A stretch of DNA of 64,000 nt from DTU052 sp050951725 (GCA_050951725.1 JBMNJO010000012.1:124001-188000), one strand, 5' to 3'; counted from the stretch's first letter, positions 1 to 9,741 are shown. The notes: generated by a model not told the origin, from the letters alone. Made by a program: numbers and translations.

Positions 1-1185
1 CAGCCCAAGCCCGGAGCAGTTACCAAAGCTCATGGCGGAATACTGTTCATCGACGAGATTGGGGAACTGCATTCGATTCAGATGAACAAACTGCTCAAAG
101 TATTAGAGGACCGCAAGGTTATACTGGAGAGCGCCTACTATAATAAAGATGACACAAACATCCCCGCTCATATCCACGACATGTTCCAGCATGGCCTTCC
201 GGCGGATTTTCGCCTGGTGGGAGCGACCACCAGAATGCCGCAGGAGATTTCTCCGGCCCTGCGCTCCAGGTGTTTGGAGGTCTTCTTCCGTCCCCTGGAA
301 CAGAATGAAATCATGGGCATAGCTCAGAAAGCCCTCGACAAGGTGGGCTTTGAGATTGAGGAGGAGGCATTGGCTGAACTTTCCCGTTATGCTACCAATG
401 GGCGGGAAGCAGTCAACATGGTACAACTGGCTACCGGTATGGCCCGTAGTCGGAACAGTAATCAGGTTACCCTGCAAATTATCGAAAAGGTGGTTCAAAG
501 CGGGCAATATTCACCCCGAGGCGAGAGCAAGAGAAATGATGCACCGGGAGTAGGCATGGTAAATGGCTTGGCAGTATACGGGCCAAACCAGGGAATCGTG
601 ATTGAGGTGGAGGCTGTAACCATAAAGGTTGATAATGGCCGTGGCAAATGGAATGCTACAGGGGTTATTGACGAAGAAGAGGTTGGTTCACACAATCGTA
701 CCATGCGCCGCAAGAGTGCGGCCCGGGGCTCGGTAGAAACGGTAATGACCGCACTGCGATGGGTCTGTGGGGTTGATATGCGGGAATACGATGTACACAT
801 TAACTTCCCCGGCGGAACTCCAGTTGATGGTCCTTCAGCCGGCGTGGCCATGGCTGTAGCGGTTCTTTCGGCTATGGAGAACTATGAAGTGGACAATCTT
901 CTGGCCATGACCGGGGAGGTTTCAGTGAGAGGGCGGATCAAGCCGGTAGGAGGCGTAATAGCCAAGATTGAGGCTGCTCGCAAGATAGGGATTAAGCGGG
1001 TTATAATTCCCAAAGACAACTGGCTGAAGATATTTAACGACATGAACAGTATTGAGGTTATTCCAGTAAGCACTCTGGAAGAGGTTTTGGACCTGGTAAT
1101 GCCTGGTCGTTTTAACACAAAAGTAAGCCGGTTGCCGATTATTAACACTGAGTTTGCCCCGGCAGCCGAAGTGAGTACATTTTAG
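1..1185 (+). CDS. lonB: ATP-dependent protease LonB, C-terminal part (5' end outside window)
   Basis: Serine-lysine protease of the Lon family, LonB type, found in spore formers beside lon. The reading frame is open from base 1, so the start and the Walker A region lie upstream of the window. The first codons give a Walker B motif (ILFIDEIGEL), followed by an AAA+ sensor region (GATTRMP, then an arginine-rich RSRC stretch). The C-terminal third is the Lon protease domain. The catalytic serine sits in DGPSAG (codon at base 835) and the catalytic lysine in GGVIAK (codon at base 964). It lacks the long N-terminal substrate domain of LonA as far as can be seen. A hairpin terminator follows at 1253, so it probably ends its own transcript before lon. 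Family identity is secure; the LonB subtype rests on the neighbouring LonA and the divergent domain order. Confidence 0.93.
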   Translation, partial: QPKPGAVTKAHGGILFIDEIGELHSIQMNKLLKVLEDRKVILESAYYNKDDTNIPAHIHDMFQHGLPADFRLVGATTRMPQEISPALRSRCLEVFFRPLEQNEIMGIAQKALDKVGFEIEEEALAELSRYATNGREAVNMVQLATGMARSRNSNQVTLQIIEKVVQSGQYSPRGESKRNDAPGVGMVNGLAVYGPNQGIVIEVEAVTIKVDNGRGKWNATGVIDEEEVGSHNRTMRRKSAARGSVETVMTALRWVCGVDMREYDVHINFPGGTPVDGPSAGVAMAVAVLSAMENYEVDNLLAMTGEVSVRGRIKPVGGVIAKIEAARKIGIKRVIIPKDNWLKIFNDMNSIEVIPVSTLEEVLDLVMPGRFNTKVSRLPIINTEFAPAAEVSTF

Positions 1186-1252
1186 TTGGGAAGTGTTAAG
1201 GCTGACTTGGAATATAAAGGAACAATACAGGATTACCCACTTACAGGAAGAT

Positions 1253-1287
1253 AATAAGGGCAGGGTTACTAGTCTGCCCTTATTTTG
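1253..1287 (+). terminator. Rho-independent terminator after lonB
   Basis: An 11-bp perfect stem (AATAAGGGCAG at 1253-1263 with CTGCCCTTATT at 1274-1284) closes a 10-nt loop and runs into TTTTG. It separates lonB from lon. Confidence 0.8.
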
Positions 1288-1356
1288 TCGAGTTGCGGGG
1301 CCATTTTACATATAGTAGAATATACTTGCGCCTGAAACGGTGGAGGTGTTGTTTTA

Positions 1357-3702
1357 GTGTTAAGTAGTCAAATAACAGAACAGGTTAGAGAAATTCCTCT
1401 CCTACCGCTTAGGGGAGTATTGGTCTTTCCATACATGGTGATTCACCTTGATGTGGGACGGGAAAAGTCAATTAACGCTATTGAGGAGGCTATGATTGCC
1501 GACAAGGAGTTATTTCTGGCTACTCAGAAAGAAGCTCAGACTGACGATCCCGGAGAGCAGGATATATATGAAATAGGAACTGTAGCTGAAATCAAACAGG
1601 TTTTGAAAATGCCGGGTGGAACCATGAGGGTATTGGTGGAAGGGCTGCGCCGGGCCAGAATTGACAAGTACCTGGAACAAGATTCACTGTTCAGGGTGCA
1701 GGTTAGGGAGATCTGGGAGGGAAACGTACCAAAGAGTTCCGAGATCGAGGCCTTAACCCGGACCCTGGTTTATCAGTTTGAACAATACGTGCGCATGAGT
1801 AAAAAGATACCGCCGGAAACTGTGGTTTCTGTGGTCTCCATAACAGAACCCGGCAGACTGGCGGATGTCATTGGTTCCCACCTGTCACTCAGAATTAATG
1901 AGAAACAGGCCATACTGGAAGCAATTAATGTTAAGCGGAGACTGGAACTTCTGTGTGAGTTGCTGGGCAAAGAGATGGAAGTTCTGGAGTTGGAACGAAA
2001 GATTAACATCCGGGTGCGCAAGGCCATGGAAAAGACCCAGAAGGAGTACTACCTGCGTGAACAGATGAAGGCGATTCAGAAAGAATTGGGAGATAAGGAT
2101 GACCGTGCTGGTGAGGTAGAAGAACTTCGGGAGAAGATAGCCAAGGCCAACTTGCCGGAAGAGGTGCAGGAGAAGGCCTTAAAAGAGGTCGAAAGACTCG
2201 AAAAAATGCCTCCGATGGTTGCTGAGGCGGTAGTTGTTCGCAACTACCTGGATTGGGTGCTGTCGTTGCCCTGGGGTAACGAAACCCGGGACCGTCTTGA
2301 TCTGTCAGCCGCGGAGAATATTTTGGACGAAGACCACTATGGTCTCGAGAAACCCAAGGAGAGAATTCTCGAATATCTGGCGATCAGGAAACTGGCGAAG
2401 AAGATGAGGGGGCCGATACTGTGTTTCGTCGGACCGCCCGGTGTGGGAAAGACCAGCCTGGGGAAATCGGTCGCCAGAGCATTAAACCGCAAGTTTGTAA
2501 GGATGTCGTTGGGCGGCATCAGGGACGAAGCTGAGATTCGCGGGCATCGGCGCACCTACGTTGGTTCGATGCCGGGACGGATACTGCAGGGCATGAAGCA
2601 GGCAGGATCGAAGAATCCTGTTTTCCTGCTGGATGAGATAGACAAGATGACCTCCGACTTCAGGGGTGATCCTTCATCCGCGTTGCTCGAGGTTCTGGAC
2701 CCGGAACAGAACTATATGTTCAGTGATCATTATATTGAGGTGCCTTTTGATCTTTCGAAGGTAATGTTCATTACTACTGCGAACTCATGGCACAATATAC
2801 CCAAACCGCTGCTCGACCGTATGGAGGTTATCCACCTCAGCGGCTATACCGAAGAGGAAAAGGTTCGTATTGCCCTTGATTACCTGGTGAAAAAACAGAT
2901 CGCAGAACATGGTCTGAAGGCAAAAAATCTAACTATATCAGAAGGCGCAGTTAGAAAGATAATCAGAGAGTACACCCGGGAAGCAGGGGTCAGAAACCTG
3001 GAACGTGAAGTAGCTACCGTTTGCCGCAAAACCGCGCGGGAAGTGGTTAAGGACCGTAATAAATCCCTCAGAGTTGGTGCGAATAATCTGGAGACCTTCC
3101 TGGGTCCGCCGCGTTACCGTTATGGGGTGGCCGAGAAAGAAAGCCAGGTAGGTCTGTCAACCGGTTTGGCGTGGACTGAATCCGGTGGAGATATCCTATC
3201 GGTGGAAGTGGCTCTGATGCAGGGTAAAGGCAGACTAACCCTGACCGGGCAATTGGGTGATGTGATGAAGGAATCGGCCCAGGCAGGACTATCCTATGTC
3301 AGATCGCGCCAGGATTACCTGGGCATAGAATCAGATGCGCATGAGAAGACGGATATCCACCTGCATGTCCCGGAGGGAGCAATTCCCAAGGATGGACCAT
3401 CAGCAGGGATAACCATAGCCACCGCATTGGCTTCAGCCTTTTCAAACCGGCCGGTTCATAACGACCTGGCTATGACTGGCGAAATAACTCTGCGTGGCAG
3501 AGTTCTCCCGGTCGGCGGAATAAAGGAGAAAGTCCTGGCTGCTCACCGGGCAGGGATTAAGACCATAATTCTGCCCGCTGACAATAAGAAGGACTTGGAA
3601 GAAGTACCGGCCAATGTTAAACGAAAAATGGAGTTCATCCTGGTGGATCACATGGACCAGGTCCTGGAACGGGCTTTTATAAAGGAAAATGATGCGAATT
3701 GA
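1357..3702 (+). CDS. lon: ATP-dependent endopeptidase Lon (LonA)
   Basis: Cytosolic AAA+ protease that degrades misfolded and regulatory proteins. At 781 residues it has the usual LonA length. In order it shows an N-terminal LON substrate domain (from about residue 10, IPLLPLRGVLVFP), a coiled region (about 190-290), and the AAA+ module with Walker A GPPGVGKT at about 359-366 and Walker B FLLDEIDK. The protease domain has catalytic Ser682 in DGPSAG and Lys725 in GGIKEK. The GTG start is set by a GGAGGTG ribosome binding site at 1342-1348. Its 3' end overlaps ysxC by 14 nt, which implies translational coupling, an arrangement common in Gram-positive genomes. Confidence 0.97.
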   Translation: MLSSQITEQVREIPLLPLRGVLVFPYMVIHLDVGREKSINAIEEAMIADKELFLATQKEAQTDDPGEQDIYEIGTVAEIKQVLKMPGGTMRVLVEGLRRARIDKYLEQDSLFRVQVREIWEGNVPKSSEIEALTRTLVYQFEQYVRMSKKIPPETVVSVVSITEPGRLADVIGSHLSLRINEKQAILEAINVKRRLELLCELLGKEMEVLELERKINIRVRKAMEKTQKEYYLREQMKAIQKELGDKDDRAGEVEELREKIAKANLPEEVQEKALKEVERLEKMPPMVAEAVVVRNYLDWVLSLPWGNETRDRLDLSAAENILDEDHYGLEKPKERILEYLAIRKLAKKMRGPILCFVGPPGVGKTSLGKSVARALNRKFVRMSLGGIRDEAEIRGHRRTYVGSMPGRILQGMKQAGSKNPVFLLDEIDKMTSDFRGDPSSALLEVLDPEQNYMFSDHYIEVPFDLSKVMFITTANSWHNIPKPLLDRMEVIHLSGYTEEEKVRIALDYLVKKQIAEHGLKAKNLTISEGAVRKIIREYTREAGVRNLEREVATVCRKTAREVVKDRNKSLRVGANNLETFLGPPRYRYGVAEKESQVGLSTGLAWTESGGDILSVEVALMQGKGRLTLTGQLGDVMKESAQAGLSYVRSRQDYLGIESDAHEKTDIHLHVPEGAIPKDGPSAGITIATALASAFSNRPVHNDLAMTGEITLRGRVLPVGGIKEKVLAAHRAGIKTIILPADNKKDLEEVPANVKRKMEFILVDHMDQVLERAFIKENDAN

Positions 3703-4270
3703 GTCGGCGGTTTTTACCGTATCAGCTTTTAACAAGGGACAACTGCCCCGGCCCTCCTTACCGGAGATAGCCATGGTCGGCAGGTCCAATGTGGGAAAAT
3801 CGTCGCTCATCAACCGTTTTGCCGGGAGAAAGGGACTGGCTCGAATCAGTTCTACTCCCGGAAAAACTCAAAGCATTAATTTCTATCTTGTTAATGAGAC
3901 CTGGTATCTGGTGGACCTTCCCGGTTACGGTTACGCCCGGGTGGCCAAAAGCCAGAGGGCCTCATGGGGCAAGCTTATTGAAGGCTATCTGACAGACCGG
4001 TCAACACTCAGGGGTCTGGTACACTTGGTGGATATACGCCACCCTCCAATGGAGAGTGATGTGATAATGCAGGACTGGGTCAGGTCACTGGGTATTCCCA
4101 CTCTGGTGGTGGCGACCAAACTTGATAAAATTCCCCGGGGCAAACGACTTCAGCATCTGAAAATCATAAACACCGGACTGAGACTCACTAACCCGGCTAT
4201 TTCCTTTTCCGCAGTTACCGGCGAAGGTCTTAACGAGTTAACCGAAGCCCTGTCCTGTTGGCTGGAATAG
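3689..4270 (+). CDS. ysxC: Ribosome biogenesis GTPase YsxC/EngB
   Basis: Essential TrmE-Era-EngA-like GTPase needed for assembly of the 50S ribosomal subunit. The 193-residue protein is of normal family length. G1 is GRSNVGKSS, a threonine-containing G2 (STPGKTQ) follows, G3 is DLPGYG and G4 is TKLDK, with SAVTGEG as G5. Two adjacent ATG codons (3689 and 3692) are both possible starts behind AAAGGA. The gene overlaps the end of lon, so the two are probably co-transcribed and coupled. A strong terminator follows at 4291. Confidence 0.95.
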   Translation: MMRIESAVFTVSAFNKGQLPRPSLPEIAMVGRSNVGKSSLINRFAGRKGLARISSTPGKTQSINFYLVNETWYLVDLPGYGYARVAKSQRASWGKLIEGYLTDRSTLRGLVHLVDIRHPPMESDVIMQDWVRSLGIPTLVVATKLDKIPRGKRLQHLKIINTGLRLTNPAISFSAVTGEGLNELTEALSCWLE

Positions 4271-4290
4271 AGGTAAATACGCATTGCATG

Positions 4291-4320
4291 AAAACACCGG
4301 CTGCAAACCGGTGTTTTTTT
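4291..4320 (+). terminator. Rho-independent terminator after ysxC
   Basis: A 10-bp perfect stem (AAAACACCGG at 4291-4300 with CCGGTGTTTT at 4308-4317) with a 7-nt loop runs into TTTTTTT. It ends the lon-ysxC transcript. Confidence 0.88.
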
Positions 4321-4511
4321 GTGGGCAACCGCCCGGGCGCTTATAGAGTGAAGGCCCTGACCGGTGAAGGTGACACTGATGGTTAGAATAAAGGCGTATC
4401 CCCGGCAACGGGAAATCTGATGGAAGGCGGCGTAAACCATTGGGTCCCATGGGCAAGTTGGGGACAGTTTTACTTGAGCCCGTTGGATATCACCGGTCCT
4501 TGTTACCCGCC

Positions 4512-5402
4512 TCAGGTCTGGCGCAAACGGGGGAGTTTTAAGCCGGCGAAGTTGAGTTCGGCCAGAAGCATGCCGCTGATGATTAGGGCACAGCCCAGCA
4601 GCGCGCGTGAGGAAAGGACCTCACCAGCCCAGAAATGGGCGAAGGCTGCTCCGAAGATGGGTTCGGTGATGAAGATTATGGCGGTGCGGGTGGGGGTGGT
4701 GTACCTTTGCATAGTGTTCTGTACCAAGTAGGCCAGAGCGGTACCAAATACCACCGTTATCACCAGGGCCTCCACGACCGGAGCATTGATTACCGGTGGC
4801 CAGGGTTCCCGGAAAATGGCGACCAGCATACAAACCAGTCCAACCACAAATATCTGGACCATCGCCAGATTGAATGTATTATAACGAAGAGTATAACGAT
4901 CAACTACCACGATGTGGCTGGCAAAGCCAAAAGCGGCGCCAAGGACTAAAATATCCCCGTAAGAAATGCGGAAGGCATCAGTGACCGAGAGGAGAAACAG
5001 ACCCAGTGTAGCCAGAATAATTCCGCAAGTTGTGCCCCAGGTGGGTAAACTGGTGGTATAAATGGAAATTATAATAGGAACGATTACAACAGACAACCCG
5101 GAGATAAAAGCGGCATTGGAGGCGGATGTATACTGCAGGCCCACGGTCTGGAAAACGAACCCGACGGTCAAAAAGAGTCCCAGTGCCAGTCCGGCTTTGA
5201 TTTCTGACCATGATATCTGGTACAGACTATGATAGGAGACCAGGGCCAGGAAGACCGAGGCCAGAATAAACCTTAGGGCCAGGAATGTATAGGGACCAAT
5301 GAACCCGAGGGCCCCCTTGGTCAGAATAAAGGTAGTGCCCCAGATGAAAGCGATCAGCAACAGGTAGATTTCTGCCTTCCAGCGCACAGGGATCTTTTTC
5401 AC
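4512..5402 (-). CDS. EamA-family (DMT superfamily) transporter
   Basis: Polytopic inner-membrane protein of about 296 residues with the two EamA repeats (ten predicted hydrophobic helices) typical of the drug/metabolite transporter superfamily. The first repeat begins EIYLLLIAFIWGTTFILTKG, and the second contains the usual proline-glutamate segment (FITEPIFGAAFAHFWAGE). The substrate cannot be told from sequence; exporters of amino acids or metabolites are common here. I place the start at a GTG preceded by TAGGAG at 7 nt spacing. An upstream in-frame GTG at 5447 would add 15 basic residues but has a poorer ribosome binding site. It is transcribed away from valS and stands alone between convergent ysxC and divergent valS. 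Confidence 0.85.
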   Translation of the reverse strand: MKKIPVRWKAEIYLLLIAFIWGTTFILTKGALGFIGPYTFLALRFILASVFLALVSYHSLYQISWSEIKAGLALGLFLTVGFVFQTVGLQYTSASNAAFISGLSVVIVPIIISIYTTSLPTWGTTCGIILATLGLFLLSVTDAFRISYGDILVLGAAFGFASHIVVVDRYTLRYNTFNLAMVQIFVVGLVCMLVAIFREPWPPVINAPVVEALVITVVFGTALAYLVQNTMQRYTTPTRTAIIFITEPIFGAAFAHFWAGEVLSSRALLGCALIISGMLLAELNFAGLKLPRLRQT

Positions 5403-5574
5403 AACCTTGCTCCTACTCTTTATTCTGGTAATCGAATGCTTAACCACACCGCTTCCAGCTAATAAGCGGGCTAACTGGCGGTTAGCCTTAGACTTCCCAA
5501 TTGAATTATGTTTAACGCATTATAGATTTCCCGCAAACAACCTAACTCGGTATATCAGGGTGCATAAACATATA

Positions 5575-5690
5575 GGAGCCGGTTGACATAAGGCAGCAAC
5601 AACCTGAGAAGGTGAAAGAGGGAGAGCCCCACGGGACGGGGTGACCCTTATACAAGGATGCGGCTAATCGTCCCGGGGACCAAATATTAT
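5575..5690 (+). promoter_or_regulatory. Unidentified structured 5' leader of valS
   Basis: The 320-nt gap between the EamA gene and valS holds a G-rich stretch packed with short complementary segments. These are GGTTG/CAACC (about 5581-5604), ACCT-GAGA-AGGT, CCTT-ATAC-AAGG, and a longer stem pairing CGGGAC (from about 5632) with GTCCCG (5669-5674). Aminoacyl-tRNA synthetase genes in this phylum often have T-box leaders, but I do not see the T-box core (GGTGG-ACCGCG type) or a 250-nt length. The remaining intergenic bases, 5448-5574 and 5691-5768, show nothing else I recognise. RNA function here is inference. Confidence 0.4.
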
Positions 5691-5768
5691 CCTTTTAGCT
5701 GAATAGTGGAATCCAGTTTGCTAAAATGTTATAAGTGGTGTTTTTACACTGATGAGGAGGGTACAACA

Positions 5769-8414
5769 TTGGATGACCTAAAAAATCTGCCTAAAACATA
5801 TAATCCCGATGCGGTCGAAAAGAAGTGGTATGATTACTGGCTGGAAAAGGATTACTTTGTTCCAGCGGAGGATCTTACCCGGGAACCGTTTTCTATCGTT
5901 ATGCCACCTCCCAATGTCACTGGTTTATTGCACCTGGGGCATGCCCTGGACAATACCCTGCAGGACATCCTGACCAGGTGGCGTCGTATGCAGGGCTACA
6001 GTGTACTGTGGCTGCCGGGCACCGACCATGCAGGCATAGCTACCCAGGCGAGGGTGGAGGAGAAACTGTCCCACCAGGGAATATCCCGTCACGATCTGGG
6101 GAGGGAGGCCTTTCTGGAGAAGGTATGGGAATGGAAGCATGAATACGGCAACACCATAACCAATCAGCTCAAGATGCTGGGGGCTTCCTGTGACTGGAGC
6201 CGGGAGCGGTTTACCATGGATGAGGGGTGTTCCCGGGCCGTTCGTGAGGTCTTCGTAAGCCTTTTCGAAAGAGGGCTTATTTACCGGGGGGACTATATAA
6301 TCAACTGGTGTCCCCGTTGCCATACAACAATAAGTGATATTGAAGTTGAACATATCGAATCGGAGGGGAAACTTTACTACATAAGGTATCCACTCCAGGA
6401 AGGTGAGGGCTATTTAACGGTAGCAACCACCCGGCCGGAGACCATGCTCGGTGATACCGGGGTGGCTGTTAACCCGGCTGATGAGCGTTACCAGGATTTT
6501 ATAGGTAGAAATTTGATACTGCCTGTACTGGGCCGGGTGATACCAGTTGTCGCCGATGATTTTGTGGACCGGGAGTTCGGCACCGGAGCTGTCAAGGTGA
6601 CCCCGGCTCACGATCCCAATGATTTCGAGATGGGTATGCGTCACGATCTGCCGCGGGTAAACACTATCAATCAGGATGGAACCATGAGTGCAGAAGCTGG
6701 ACCCTACGAGGGAATGGATCGTTACGAATGCCGGCGTCAGATTGTGAAGGATTTGCAGGAGCAGGGATTCCTGGAGAAGATTGAGGATCACTCTCATGCG
6801 GTAGGACACTGCTACCGGTGTAATACCATTATCGAGCCCATGATCAGCAAACAGTGGTTTGTCAAGATGAAACCTCTGGCTGAGCCGGCTATCCGCCGGG
6901 TGTTGGAGGGGGACATCGTCTTTGTTCCCGACAGGTTTACCAAAGTATATATTAACTGGCTGGAGAACATCCGGGATTGGTGCATATCCCGGCAGCTCTG
7001 GTGGGGACACCGGATCCCGGTCTGGTACTGTGAATGCGGAGAGATGATCTGCAGCCGGGAAGAGCCTGAAATATGTCCCAATTGTAATTCGAGGGCCCTG
7101 ACTCAGGACCCGGACGTCCTTGATACCTGGTTCAGTTCAGCACTATGGCCGTTTTCTACCATGGGCTGGCCGGAGGATACCCGCGATCTGGCCAGATTTT
7201 ATCCCACTTCGGTACTGGTTACCGGTCGGGATATCATCTTCTTCTGGGTTGCGCGCATGATCTTTGCCGGTCTGGAGTTCATGAAGGAAGTACCTTTCTC
7301 AGATGTTATGATCCATGGGTTAATTCTGGACGGCCAGGGACGCAAGATGAGCAAGAGCCTGGGTAATGGGATTGACCCAATCGAGGTTATTGAACAGTAC
7401 GGAGCCGATACCCTCCGTTTCTCCCTGATAACCGGTACCACCCCGGGCAACGACGTGCGTTTTCATATGGACAAGGTGGAAAACACCCGAAACTTTGCCA
7501 ACAAGGTATGGAACGCCAGCCGGTTTGTACTCATGAACCTTGAAGACTATATGAAAATCGAGCTGCAGGAAAGTGACCTGGAACTGGCAGATCAATGGAT
7601 TCTGCACCGGTTAAGTGTAACCAACCGGGAGATAACCAGGCTCATGGAGCAGTATGAGCTGGGAGAGGCGGCTCGCAGTCTTTACGATTTTATTTGGGAT
7701 GACTTCTGTGACTGGTACGTTGAGCTGGTTAAGCCCCGTCTATACCGGCCGAAGCAACCCAGGCAGAGGCAAGTTGTGCAGAATATTCTCGTGATGGTCC
7801 TGAAAGATATCATGAAGATGCTGCACCCGTACATGCCCTTTATAACTGAGGAGATATTCCAGCACCTGCCCGAATCAACAGAGAGCATAATGATAGAGCC
7901 CTGGCCAGACAATGAAAAGTTCCAGCGGCCAGAGGCTGAGGAAGACATGAAGGTCTTGATTCAGACCATACGGGCCATAAGGAATATCCGCAACGAGTTT
8001 AACATCGCCCCGGGAATGAAAATTGCTGCCCAGGTTATCACTGCTGACCCGGAAAAAACAAAGACCATCAGGAAAAACCAGCACTACGTCGAGATCATGG
8101 CTAACCTCAAGGAAATCACGATAACTGATCCCCAGGCTCCGCGGCCAGTTCAGGCCCTGTCAGCCCACCTGGTTGACATTGAGATCCTGGTTCCCCTTGA
8201 AGGTGTCATAGATGTGGAGAAGGAACTCGCAAGGCTCAAGAAGGAACTGCAGTCAACCGAACAGGATATCAAACGGATTCAGGCCAAGCTTAGCAACCAG
8301 GGGTTCATCAACAAAGCTCCTGCAGAAGTGGTGGAGAAGGAAAAGGTACGCCTGAGTGAAAACCAGGATAAGAGGGAGGGCATCCTCAAACGTCTCAACA
8401 CGCTAAACAGATAG
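5769..8414 (+). CDS. valS: Valine--tRNA ligase
   Basis: Class I aminoacyl-tRNA synthetase that charges tRNA-Val, with an editing domain that clears mischarged threonine. Length from the chosen start is 881 residues, normal for ValS. The HIGH motif appears as HLGH at residues 55-58 and the KMSKS motif as KMSKS at about 526-530. The Zn-ribbon-like CPRC and CEC/CPNC pairs and the CP1 editing insertion (TTRPETMLGDTGV) are present. The C-terminus is the coiled-coil tRNA arm (VEKELARLKKELQ). A TTG start at 5769 is chosen because GAGGAGG lies 8 nt upstream; an in-frame start at 5706 has no such site and would add 21 unusual residues. folC follows directly, so they form one operon. Confidence 0.97.
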   Translation: MDDLKNLPKTYNPDAVEKKWYDYWLEKDYFVPAEDLTREPFSIVMPPPNVTGLLHLGHALDNTLQDILTRWRRMQGYSVLWLPGTDHAGIATQARVEEKLSHQGISRHDLGREAFLEKVWEWKHEYGNTITNQLKMLGASCDWSRERFTMDEGCSRAVREVFVSLFERGLIYRGDYIINWCPRCHTTISDIEVEHIESEGKLYYIRYPLQEGEGYLTVATTRPETMLGDTGVAVNPADERYQDFIGRNLILPVLGRVIPVVADDFVDREFGTGAVKVTPAHDPNDFEMGMRHDLPRVNTINQDGTMSAEAGPYEGMDRYECRRQIVKDLQEQGFLEKIEDHSHAVGHCYRCNTIIEPMISKQWFVKMKPLAEPAIRRVLEGDIVFVPDRFTKVYINWLENIRDWCISRQLWWGHRIPVWYCECGEMICSREEPEICPNCNSRALTQDPDVLDTWFSSALWPFSTMGWPEDTRDLARFYPTSVLVTGRDIIFFWVARMIFAGLEFMKEVPFSDVMIHGLILDGQGRKMSKSLGNGIDPIEVIEQYGADTLRFSLITGTTPGNDVRFHMDKVENTRNFANKVWNASRFVLMNLEDYMKIELQESDLELADQWILHRLSVTNREITRLMEQYELGEAARSLYDFIWDDFCDWYVELVKPRLYRPKQPRQRQVVQNILVMVLKDIMKMLHPYMPFITEEIFQHLPESTESIMIEPWPDNEKFQRPEAEEDMKVLIQTIRAIRNIRNEFNIAPGMKIAAQVITADPEKTKTIRKNQHYVEIMANLKEITITDPQAPRPVQALSAHLVDIEILVPLEGVIDVEKELARLKKELQSTEQDIKRIQAKLSNQGFINKAPAEVVEKEKVRLSENQDKREGILKRLNTLNR

Positions 8415-8431
8415 AGGACTACTTCCAGGCT

Positions 8432-9688
8432 TTGACTCGTTTTGGCATCAAACCAGGTCTGCACAGAATCCGGGCCCTCCTGGCCTGCCTGGACAATCCA
8501 CATAAACGGTATGCTGCCGTACATATCGCCGGGACCAATGGGAAAGGATCGGTAAGTGCAATCCTCAACCAGGTGTTGAGTGCAGAGGGTTACCGGGTGG
8601 GGGTCTTTACCTCCCCGCATCTGCACTCTTACTGTGAACGCATGAGGATTAATCATCAACTGATAAATGCTGATGAACTGTGGGCCTTGATTAAGGAAAT
8701 AAAACCGGCCATCAAAGAATGTGAAAAGGCTGGTTACGGCAGTCCTACTGAATTCGAAATCCTGACCGCTCTGGCGTTTACCCATTTTGAACGCCAGGGT
8801 GTTGAAATCGCAGTCATAGAGACGGGTATGGGAGGGATCTATGATTCTACCAACGTGGTCCAGCCATTGGTGACCGCAATCACCAATGTTAGTCTTGATC
8901 ATCTCCAATACCTGGGACCCGCCATAGAGGACGTTGCTTACAACAAGGCGGGCATCATCAAACCCGGGGCTCCGATGGTTTATGGCGATAATGACCCTGT
9001 GGTGCAGAGGATCTTAATGGATACCTGCTGCGAACAGGGCTCGCCTCTCATTTTGGCAGCCAACACCGCCAGAATCAACCGGGTACAAAATAATGGTATG
9101 GATGGATTTGTCCTCGATCTATATACACCGAACCTTGCTGCCGAGGGGGTCCGCTTTTCACTGCCGGGAAGCTTTCAACTGGAGAACCTTGCAACGGCGA
9201 TTGTAATTCTGGATCAACTGCATCAGCATGGTTTTCCGATTAAGAAAAGCCTTGCCGGATCTCTCTTGGGTTTAAAATGGCCGGGGAGAGTAGAAAGGGT
9301 CCACCAGCATCCGGAGGTAATTCTGGATGCGGCTCACAACCTGCATGGCGCACAGGGTTTAGCCCGGGCAATGGAAGAGATCTATCCCAATCGTAATCGG
9401 GTCCTGGTAATCGGCATTCTTGATGACAAGGATGGCCCGGGCATTTTCAAGAGTTTAAGTAAGCATACTCGATTATGTATCCTCACCCGCCCGGAAGGGA
9501 ATAGAGCCAGCAACTGGTTACGGAGATATGAACAGGCTAACCTGATTTTTCCGCTGGTTTACGTGGAGGAAGGAATTGAACAGGCGGTAAACAGGGCAGT
9601 AAAGGAGGTTCAATACCAGGAATACATTCTAATCAGTGGATCTTTTATGACCATTGATAGGGCGCGACGAATGTTTACACAAACTTAG
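8432..9688 (+). CDS. folC: Bifunctional folylpolyglutamate synthase/dihydrofolate synthase
   Basis: Mur-ligase-family enzyme that adds glutamate to dihydropteroate and to folates, giving polyglutamylated cofactors. The ATP-binding loop is AGTNGKGS, preceded by the substrate segment FGIKPGLHRIR. EIAVIETGMGG and the ligase lysine region (NKAGIIKPG) follow. The C-terminal domain begins near WPGRVERV and carries DAAHN. The only canonical in-frame start is TTG at 8432. However, homology-like sequence (residues IEDYFQAL) continues upstream to about base 8411 without any ATG, GTG or TTG back to an in-frame stop at 8369. The true start may therefore be a rare codon inside the end of valS, near the strong GAGGGAGGG at 8372-8380. 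Confidence 0.93.
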   Translation: MTRFGIKPGLHRIRALLACLDNPHKRYAAVHIAGTNGKGSVSAILNQVLSAEGYRVGVFTSPHLHSYCERMRINHQLINADELWALIKEIKPAIKECEKAGYGSPTEFEILTALAFTHFERQGVEIAVIETGMGGIYDSTNVVQPLVTAITNVSLDHLQYLGPAIEDVAYNKAGIIKPGAPMVYGDNDPVVQRILMDTCCEQGSPLILAANTARINRVQNNGMDGFVLDLYTPNLAAEGVRFSLPGSFQLENLATAIVILDQLHQHGFPIKKSLAGSLLGLKWPGRVERVHQHPEVILDAAHNLHGAQGLARAMEEIYPNRNRVLVIGILDDKDGPGIFKSLSKHTRLCILTRPEGNRASNWLRRYEQANLIFPLVYVEEGIEQAVNRAVKEVQYQEYILISGSFMTIDRARRMFTQT

Positions 9689-9706
9689 CATGAGTTAACA
9701 GGATCT

Positions 9707-9741
9707 TAACACAGCCTGGATCCAGGCTGTGTTAAAATTTT
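9707..9741 (+). terminator. Bidirectional-type terminator after folC
   Basis: A perfect 28-nt palindrome (9707-9734, each arm TAACACAGCCTGGA) is followed by AAATTTTA. It ends the valS-folC transcript. Confidence 0.75.

Noticed and set aside
5575..5690. T-box leader for valS
   Set aside because: The conserved T-box core and the usual length are missing, so I list it only as an unidentified structured leader.
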